A stretch of DNA of 14,511 bases from Jimgerdemannia flammicorona (taxonomy: Eukaryota > Mucoromycota > Endogonomycetes > Endogonales > Endogonaceae), in assembly GCA_003990745.1 (NCBI GenBank), contig RBNI01004188.1, positions 1-14,511 of the forward strand, written 5' to 3'. The first letter of the stretch is position 1. Each line of letters opens with the position of its first letter. The notes under the pieces were generated by a model, which saw only the letters and a program-made list of their open reading frames with translations, made no database searches and had not been told where the DNA came from. The position numbers were made by a program, and so were the translations under genes. This document shows, piece by piece, positions 8,313-14,511 of this stretch.

Positions 8313-8462
8313 CATAATTGTAGTTTATATGAAATTAGTATAATTCAACCTTTTAAGTTATAGTTATATGATATTTATATATATTTTGCTAAATTCTGCA
8401 GATTTCTCAATATGATAAACTTGAGAAAATATTATAATATAAAAATATAATTGGGTTTTGTA
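8309..8462 (+). repeat. Dispersed repeat, copy 2
   Basis: Same orientation as 2392-2552 and colinear with it from TAGTCATA to GGGTTTTGTA. It has several transitions (for example CTGCAG versus CTACAG, TTGGG versus CTGAG) and an indel near its start. It abuts the inverted satellite patch. Confidence 0.7.
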
Positions 8463-8635
8463 ATTTCTTTTTTCTTTTTATTAGTGAATAGCATAATTTC
8501 TATATAACTACTATTAATTTCTATTATAATTTCTTATCTTTTACAAAAAAAAATTATTATAACATAATTTTTTTTATAAATATATATATATCAAACTATT
8601 AATATAACTATTGACTTAAGAGTATAAGAATATAA
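8463..8635. other. AT-rich flank of the LINE
   Basis: AT-rich sequence with an A9 run near 8545 and a T8 run near 8568, and no coding frame. It is the insertion-site flank; the target-site duplication cannot be checked because the window ends at the LINE tail. Confidence 0.5.
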
Positions 8636-8724
8636 GAAATTCCATCTCTTTCCAGTACCATTCGGGTTACATAACCTTTGGAGAGCACTTACAACAACAT
8701 TTTTGGCGAAAAGAGACTAACAAC
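8636..8724 (+). promoter_or_regulatory. LINE 5' UTR, probable internal promoter region
   Basis: About 90 bases between the AT-rich flank and the ORF1 ATG, including CATTCGGGTTACATAACC and ACTTACAACAACATTTTTGG. LINEs usually carry promoter activity in their 5' UTR so that each full-length copy transcribes itself; no specific binding site can be named here. The ATG context is ACAACATGG, favourable for initiation with A at -3 and G at +4. Confidence 0.45.
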
Positions 8725-10749
8725 ATGGTGACCGACAGGCAACCTGAGGTGCGTACTGGGCAGGGTGGCCCAAGCACTTTCAACTGGCAGCAGGTGGGGA
8801 GGGGCCCAGGCCTGGGGGGGGGTATGAGGGGGCTGCTGGCCGGCGGATGTGGAAGGGGTGGAGGAGGTGGCGGAGGCTCGGGATCTGGGAGGGCGAGTTT
8901 CGCGGAGACAGTGAAGGGGAGACAGCAGGCGTCAGGGCTGGAGGGCTGGCTGAAGAAGGGCAAGGAGACTGAGAAGGTACCGGTGCAGAGGGGAGCAGCC
9001 CTTGGAAGGGGGGGCAGTGGAGCTGGGGGAGTAGCAGTTGGGGGGAGTGTGACTGCTGATGGCGGCAGGACTGTCGATCTGGAAAAAAATCCAGATGTGA
9101 CGGCTGATGGTGTGGCTGAGTGGCTGAGGCTTAGAAGACAAGGGGACCTGGTGGATAGAGTGACAGGACTGGCGGTGGCCCCGTTGCTCAAGAAATCGAT
9201 TTCGGCATTCATGATTACACTGTGCTTCCGAGGCCTAGCGGTGATGGCGAAAATGGTGCTGGGGCTCATCACTAAGCAGGTGGCAGGAGCTGCATTGGTG
9301 AAGTTTTTGAAGGGACTGGAGGGAGTGGAGGTGGGCTTTGAGGAGGTGGCACCATTAGAGGAGATACTGAAGGTTGGATTGGTGGTTGGAGAGGTGTGTA
9401 TTCCGATGGCATGCTGTCTGAAGTGGGATCCTAGGGTGGTACAACTGCTGGTGAAAGGAGTGCTGACAGTGACAGCAATGGAGATGAGAAAGAGAGTTGA
9501 GGACTTCATGGCGGAATATGGAGAGGTAGTAGATATCAGATTCAGGGTCTGGGAAGGGACTTCGCTCAGGACTGGTGACGTGGATATGTGGATTAGGCTG
9601 GCTGGAAAGGAAGCTACTGGGAAGGCGAGGGACTGGCCTTCAGTGATGGTCTGGGGAGTGATTTTGTGTAAGGTGATGAGGGTGAAGAGAAGTGAGGAGG
9701 AGGAGGAGGATCTATTGGAGGTGCTAGAAGAGTTGGAGGGTGCTGTAGAGAAGCGAGCGAAGGCTTGGGCGGTCTTCGAGGAGTTGACACACTTGGAGGT
9801 GGTGGATGGAAAGCGGATCTGAATGAATAAGGCCCAGTGGGAAAGGGCTCAGGGGCGTAAGAGGCAGAAAGAGCTGCTGGCCAAACTGGACAACAGGCCA
9901 CTGGGGAATGCGAGTGAGGTGAAGAGTACTGGGGGAGCTGAAGCAAGCGTCTGGGCTAGTGAGGGGGAGGGGAAGGACAGGAAGGAGGCAGGGGAGACCA
10001 AGGAGAAGGCGATTATGGATCCATATGCTAATGGCACATTTGAGGTCTGGGAGGAGGACTGGGAGGGCTCCCCTACCCCCACCCCACTTATCAGGCATGG
10101 CCCAGCTTCCTGAAACAGAGTGGTCGAAGATGTACCGATGCGAGGGGCCCAGAGGGTGCAATTCGGAGTTCCAGAGGTGGTGTATGGAGGACAGATGATG
10201 GCAACTGGTGAGGAGGAACTGGTGGATGTCCCAGAGGTGTGGGATGAGGCAACGAGTGTTGGAGCTGACACCACAATGTTGGATGGCGGGAGGCTGGCAA
10301 CTCTGGGGGGGAAGGAGGTGGGGAACTTACTTTGGATGTGTCGGATAATGGATAACCTGGCGGCAGAAGAGTTGGGGGAGGTGGACTTGCAGGTGATGAG
10401 TGATGAGTACTGGGCAGGAATACTACAGAGGGATGGCGTACGGCAGGTATTGAAGGCAGAAATTCTTGCGGTGTACCTGGAGGAGGAAGGGTATGAGGTG
10501 GATAAGGAGAGAGAGGCGGAGATGGCGGTCATTGCTGGAGAGTGGGCAGAATACTGCTGGAACGAGCGCCATGGACTGCAGCTCTGGCAGGAGGCTTGTG
10601 TAGAATACCGAGAGGAGTTTGAGGAGAAGGCAGATGGAGAGATGACTGAACTGCTGGCTGGATTGGAGGCTCAGAGGGCAGAAGAGGAGGAGGTGGCTGC
10701 AGAACACAATCTGGACACGGCACAGGAGAAGATGAACATGGAGCAGTAG
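8725..10749 (+). pseudogene. LINE ORF1, RRM-like RNA-binding protein, two premature TGA
   Basis: One frame of 674 codons from ATG 8725 to TAG 10747-10749, interrupted only by TGA at 9820-9822 (codon 366) and 10111-10113 (codon 463), both one C-to-T step from CGA. The N-terminal ~110 residues are Gly/Arg-rich and probably disordered (a Gly run near residues 48-54). Around residues 235-310 is an RRM-like pattern: strand VVQLLVKGV, helix EMRKRVEDFMAEYG, strand VVDIRFRVW, strand VDMWIRLA. Then come an acidic SEEEEEDLLEVLEELEG helix and a Glu-rich C-terminal half (for example EYREEFEEKADGEMTEL), likely helical or coiled-coil. L1/Tx1 ORF1 proteins coat the RNA and help form the particle used in retrotransposition. 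Separate initiation at 9823 or 10120 could give fragments, but continuity of frame argues for a single ancestral ORF. No zinc knuckle is evident. Confidence 0.75.
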
Positions 10750-10779
10750 AGATTATTTGACAACAAAACATATTTCATC

Positions 10780-13700
10780 ATGAACAGTACAACCAACATT
10801 TTATCTTTAAATGTGAATGGATTATGGGGGGCTTCTTGATGTAGGAACATTTTTACTTGGTTAAAGGGATTGGAGGCTGATCTCTTCCTCTTGCAGGATG
10901 TTAGGTGTGAGGATGATTCAGATAAGATGGAGTGGACGAAGGAATGGGGAGGTGCGGCGGTCTGGAAGGGCAAGGTCGGGATTTTGGTTCAGAAAGGCAG
11001 AGGGGAGATACAGGATGTGAGGAGCTGGGGAGAGAGACTAGTTTGGGGAGAGTGGATTCGTGCAGGTTGGGAGCCAGTTACAGTTGGCTCCTGCTACTGC
11101 CCTGTGGTACAGGGTGAGCAGGTAGATTGGATGAAAGGTCTGTTAGAGAGTGGGAGCTTTGTGGAGGCTGGGGTGGATATGCTGGGGGGTGATTTCAATA
11201 TGGTTCGGGACATACTATTGGATAGAACAGATGGAGGTTGAGGTACTGAGAGCAGGAGTGGAGGACTGGTGGCATGGGAGGAGGTAGAGAGATTAAGTGC
11301 ACTGGTGGATACTGGTCGGGAGTGCTGGGGGAATAGAAGGGTTTATACACATTGGGCAGGGGGTCTGGGGATGAGGATCGACTGGATTCTGACAGCCAGC
11401 TGCTGGGGCCTAGATGTTTGGAAGTCACTGGAGGTAGAATGGTGTCCATGGTCGGATCACTGGGGGCTTTTGGGACAGGGGTGATTTGGGGAAAGCAGGG
11501 ATGGGCCTGGACATTGGCGCCTCAATTCCTCTTTGTTAGATGATAAGACCCAGTAGGATGAGTGGGCTAAGGACATTCAGCTGAGGGTGGAGGACTGGCG
11601 GCAGGAAGGAGCCTCAGTTGGGGTTTGGTGGATGAGGATGAAGGAGATGGCCAAGATTTACTGGAGTGAGGTTGGCAAGGAGGCAGGGAAGCAGAGGAGG
11701 CGAAGAGTGCGCTGGGCTTCTACTAGACTGACTAGGCTTCTGGAGGAGTGGGCGAGGTTGAAGATGCTGGAGAGAGAAGAAGATTGGAGGTTACTGAGGG
11801 TGAAAATGGAGGTTGTGGAACTACAACAGGTACTGCAGGAAGAGGAAGAGGCAAGGGTACAGAGCTTGGCAGTGCGGCTCCGCTGGTAGGATTTGGAGGA
11901 AGGGGAGAGGTCTTCCAAGTTTCTTACAAGAGCTCTTAGAGCAAGGCAGGTACAGCAATGGTGGGAAGAGGTGTTAGACTCTGATGGTATACTGGTGCAT
12001 GGTGTACAGGACATTCTTGGATCGCTGAAGGAGAGATGGAGTGGATTGTGGAGTGAGGAGGAGGGTGGGGCAGATGATGAGACCATTGCCCGAGCATTGG
12101 AGAATTGGCACCCACCGCAAGTCGAGGGACTAGGTGGCCTGGTGATGCCTGTACAGGAAGATGAGATACACCAGGTTCTTGCTGCAACAACATTGGAGAC
12201 AGCACCTGGGGAGGATGGTCTGCCCTGGGACTTTTAGAAGCAAATGGTGGGAGTCCCAGGAGTGATGGGGGAGATGATAGCATTGTGTGACTCCATTCTT
12301 CAGACCGGGAGGTGGGTGGGGGAGCAGGACCTTAGGCTGGTGATACTACTGTACAAAAACAAAGGAAGGCGGGAGGATTGGAAGAATTGGTGGCCGATAA
12401 TGTTGCTGGATATGGACAGGAAGTTGGTAACTAAGGTGGTAGTGGCAAGACTACAGAAGGTGGCCCAGCAAGTCATGGGTATTGAGCAGAGGGGATTTGT
12501 GGGCAGGCGGCTCATCAGGGATGGCACTGCCTGGGTACATGGAGTTATCGAAGGGGCAAGAGCATGTGGATTGAATGGGCGTCTTGTCTTCTTGGACCAG
12601 GAGAAGGCATACAACTGAGTGCGTAGAGTCTGGTTGGCAAAAGTTTTGGATAGGATAGGGGTTCCTTCCCAATTCTGGTCAGCGATGGTCAGCCTACTGG
12701 AAGGAAGTAGGGCAGCGCTCATGTGTAATGGGCATAGAGGGGTAGCATTCCCCTTGGGCAGGGGGGTGCCCCAGAGGGACCCACTGTCTCCCATTTTGTA
12801 TACTCTTTCTCTGGAACCCCTCATGGATAGAATTAGGCAGAGGATAGAAGGACTCTCTGTCTTTGGCATAGGATGGAAAGTTGGGGCCTTTGCAGATGAC
12901 ATGGTGGTTGGTTTGGGTTTGATTGCTGATGTTGAAGAGCTCAAGAAGACTGTAGAGTGGTATGAGGAGAACTCAGGAGCGAAGTTGAATTGGCATAAAT
13001 GTGAAACAATGGTGCTTAGCAATGGTCTGGTAGGAGGGGAGGTTATAGGAACAATTGTCCCCACTGGTGAAGCAGTGCGGTACTTGGGCATCTATCTATC
13101 GGTCTACAGGTCAGTTCTGCCCAGGCTTTGGTGGGAGCAGAGGATTGGAATCTGGGAAGAGGCCCTGCGGAGTTGGGGGGGTAGACATTTTTCTCTGGCA
13201 AGACGGGTCTTGATTTTGAATGTCTACTGGCTGCCGAAGTTGTGGTACTTGGCATATCATCTGGACTTCCCAGCTTGGGTGGTGAAGAGATTGGTGAAGT
13301 CAGCGAAGGGATGGATTTGGGCTGGAAGGCGGAGTCAGATTGGTTGGGAGACCTTGTCTCTACTAGTGGCGAGAGGTGGCCTTGGGCTGGTTGACTTCCC
13401 AAAAAGGCTACACTATTTGTGAGCATGGTGGTTAAAGAGGGCAGTGGAATTGCGAGGAGGTGGTTGGGTTCCTCTGCTACAGAAGATCTGGGAGAGGCGG
13501 ACATCACCAAGGGACACAACTGGGGATCTCCTCACATTAGTTGGACTTCGGGATACTAAGCAACTGCGGTATAAAGGATTTTGGTGGGGGATAGCAGAGG
13601 GGGTGCACTGCATTGGAATTCGTTGACAAGGGAATGAAGGAGAGGAGGATTGGGACCCCGTGATGTGGAGATGGGATCATATACTGCTGGGTGGCACTTC

Positions 13701-14436
13701 TTTAATTGAGTTCGACATTGGTGATGGAATGGAATGTCAAAGGGGACCAGGCCAGGATCTGTGGCCTAGTGGTTGGCAAGGAGTTGGAATTGGCAAAGAG
13801 TGGGACTGACATGGTGTTTGGACTTGGAGTGCCACAGTGAGAAAGTGGATACCGCCAAAGTACTGGGTGGTCTGGTGGCACATGCTACAGAGGAATGTGA
13901 TGCTCAACTTTCGCTCAGGGCACCTTATCGTCGGGGGTTGCTTCGACTGTGAAGAGTGCCATAATGTAGGGCAGGAGGGGGGTTGTGTACAGATGCCTGA
14001 ACATTGGCTAGGAGAGTGTGAGGTGTTGGGGGATTTCTGGTGGACAATTGGAGAACGTTTGGAGGTACGGCATAGGAGAGATGAAGTATGGGGGAGGTGG
14101 GAGGACTTGAGGGACAGATTGGTAGGGGGGATAGAGAAGGAGTGGATTACTTTGGGCTGGGCGTTGGCTATTTGGGTAGGACTAGCCAGTCACTGGCTAT
14201 TTGTTTTTGAGGATGGCAGCAGACAGAGCTTGGGGGACTGGTTGTTGTGGTGGCATAGGCTTATGGAAGACACCTTAACAGGCTGGTGGCTTGGTTGGGG
14301 GCTGCAGGGTGGTCAGAGATGCCACTTAGTGGAGAAAATTTGTGGACAGAGTGGAGGGAGAGCTGGTATAGTAGGTAAAAGGGTGATTCTTATTCGTGAG
14401 GAGGTGGGGAGGAACCCTCCTATGGGGATAGAGTAG
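10780..14436 (+). pseudogene. LINE ORF2, APE endonuclease and reverse transcriptase, ten premature stops
   Basis: A frame of 1,218 codons from ATG 10780 to TAG 14434-14436. Endonuclease: LNVNGL (residues 10-15), LLQDVR where LLQET is usual (so Asp 40 replaces the metal-binding Glu), GDFN (137-140) and SDH (225-227). GHWRLN lies at 244-249 and EEGERSSKF at 373-381. Reverse transcriptase: APGEDGLPW (475-483), NWWPI (536-540), VFLDQEKAYN with catalytic Asp 606, PQRDPLSP (664-671) and FADD with Asp 706/707. After the RT come KLNWHKCE and YLGI. C-terminus: C1054-x2-C1057 and H1075-x4-C1080, an L1-like zinc motif. Premature stops start at 10837, 11239, 11482, 12616, 13420, 13624, 13807 (TGA) and 11554, 11887, 12235 (TAG). 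No indel is needed. It cannot encode a full protein now, although the RT catalytic aspartates are intact. Confidence 0.88.
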
Positions 14437-14511
14437 TGGGTAGTGATGATGTATACTTACTCATAGACTGGTAATAAAGGCGGAGTCCAAGTGACTATAA
14501 AAATAAAAAAA
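14437..14511 (+). terminator. LINE 3' UTR with AATAAA and A-rich tail
   Basis: A 75-base 3' UTR follows ORF2. A canonical AATAAA lies at 14473-14478, and the element ends with ATAAAAATAAAAAAA at the last base. The signal-to-tail distance of about 20 bases fits normal polyadenylation followed by reverse transcription from the tail. The window stops inside the tail, so its true length and the target-site duplication are not visible. Confidence 0.75.

Larger units (their letters stand above)
8636..14511 (+). mobile_element. Full-length L1/Tx1-like non-LTR retrotransposon (LINE), inactivated
   Basis: The element has the complete order 5' UTR, RRM-like ORF1, APE endonuclease plus reverse transcriptase ORF2, AATAAA and an A-rich tail. 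The left edge is inferred from the abrupt change from AT-rich, CpG-free DNA to G-rich DNA with CpG between about 8636 and 8664. The right end is the A-rich tail at the last base. ORF2 has L1-superfamily features: an N-terminal endonuclease with LNVNGL, GDFN and SDH, RT with PLSP and FADD, SLARRVLILN and LPKLWYLA after the RT, and a terminal C-x2-C...H-x4-C motif. I see no RNase H domain, which argues against a Tad1-type element; a fungal clade such as Deceiver/Inkcap or a Tx1-like one is possible. Twelve premature stops disable it, all TGA or TAG, without frameshift. It would move by target-primed reverse transcription. Confidence 0.88.

Noticed and set aside
8667..9509. 280-codon minus-strand ORF rich in proline and serine
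   Set aside because: It is the antisense of the Gly-rich ORF1 region; poly-Pro arises from complementing poly-Gly codons, and ORF1 has family-like structure on the plus strand.
12300..13091. 263-codon minus-strand ORF
   Set aside because: Antisense shadow of the reverse transcriptase domain, which carries conserved RT motifs on the plus strand. The same applies to the other minus-strand ORFs between 9614 and 13613.
10780..14436. Alternative genetic code (TGA as Trp), or stop recoding throughout ORF2
   Set aside because: The TGA at 12616 falls where the RT motif A has Arg, both TGA and TAG occur, and terminal stops of the ORFs are also TAG. A-to-I editing of UAG to UGG, known in sexual stages of some ascomycetes, could affect the three TAG codons but would not explain the Arg position; RNA-seq could test it.
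8636..14511. Assignment of the LINE to the Tad1 clade
   Set aside because: No RNase H domain is visible after the RT, and the post-RT motifs and terminal zinc motif look L1/Tx1-like; a phylogeny of the RT domain would decide.

Overview
The window looks like a repeat-dense, gene-poor stretch of a fungal nuclear genome, probably from a species that mutates or methylates repeated DNA. Three things suggest this. The remnant at the left edge encodes a small protein that reads like a conserved fungal mitochondrial membrane protein. The one decayed gene with a visible intron has a 75-nt, fungal-sized intron. Almost every broken reading frame is broken by C-to-T type nonsense changes rather than by indels. 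I cannot name the species.

Layout. 1-1045 is moderately AT-rich and holds a minus-strand remnant (54-299) preceded by a 162-codon unknown ORF (299-787) that meets it at TAATG. 1171-1833 is a decayed intron-containing minus-strand gene. 1834-2911 is AT-rich with short tandem and inverted repeats and the first copy of a dispersed repeat (2392-2552). 2912-3499 and 5324-5545 are two pieces of decayed plus-strand coding sequence. They are separated by a candidate non-autonomous LTR-like element (about 3500-5327), whose two ~320-bp direct repeats flank a ~70-bp minisatellite with a 204-bp higher-order period. 5756-8025 is a second, much larger minisatellite (unit 15-21 bp, consensus like AGCTTCAGTATGAGAGAG) with a 421-bp higher-order period. 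A short inverted patch of it lies at 8171-8312, next to the second copy of the dispersed repeat (8309-8462).

From about 8636 to the last base there is an apparently full-length APE-type non-LTR retrotransposon (LINE) of the L1/Tx1-like kind: 5' UTR, ORF1 (8725-10749, RRM-like), ORF2 (10780-14436, endonuclease, reverse transcriptase and C-terminal zinc motif), AATAAA and an A-rich tail. It is much richer in G and C than the flank, retains CpG and is clearly the youngest insertion. ORF1 and ORF2 share one frame, with no frameshift over 5.7 kb but twelve premature stops (nine TGA, three TAG, no TAA). This is what C-to-T decay of CGA and CAG codons would give.

Nothing here is an operon or an active pathway. 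The window records successive waves of insertion, satellite expansion and cytosine-directed mutation. The oldest 7.6 kb (1013-8662) appears to have no CpG left at all. The most notable points are the pure-transition decay of the LINE, the single-stop in-frame ORF1/ORF2 layout, and the hierarchical order in both minisatellites.
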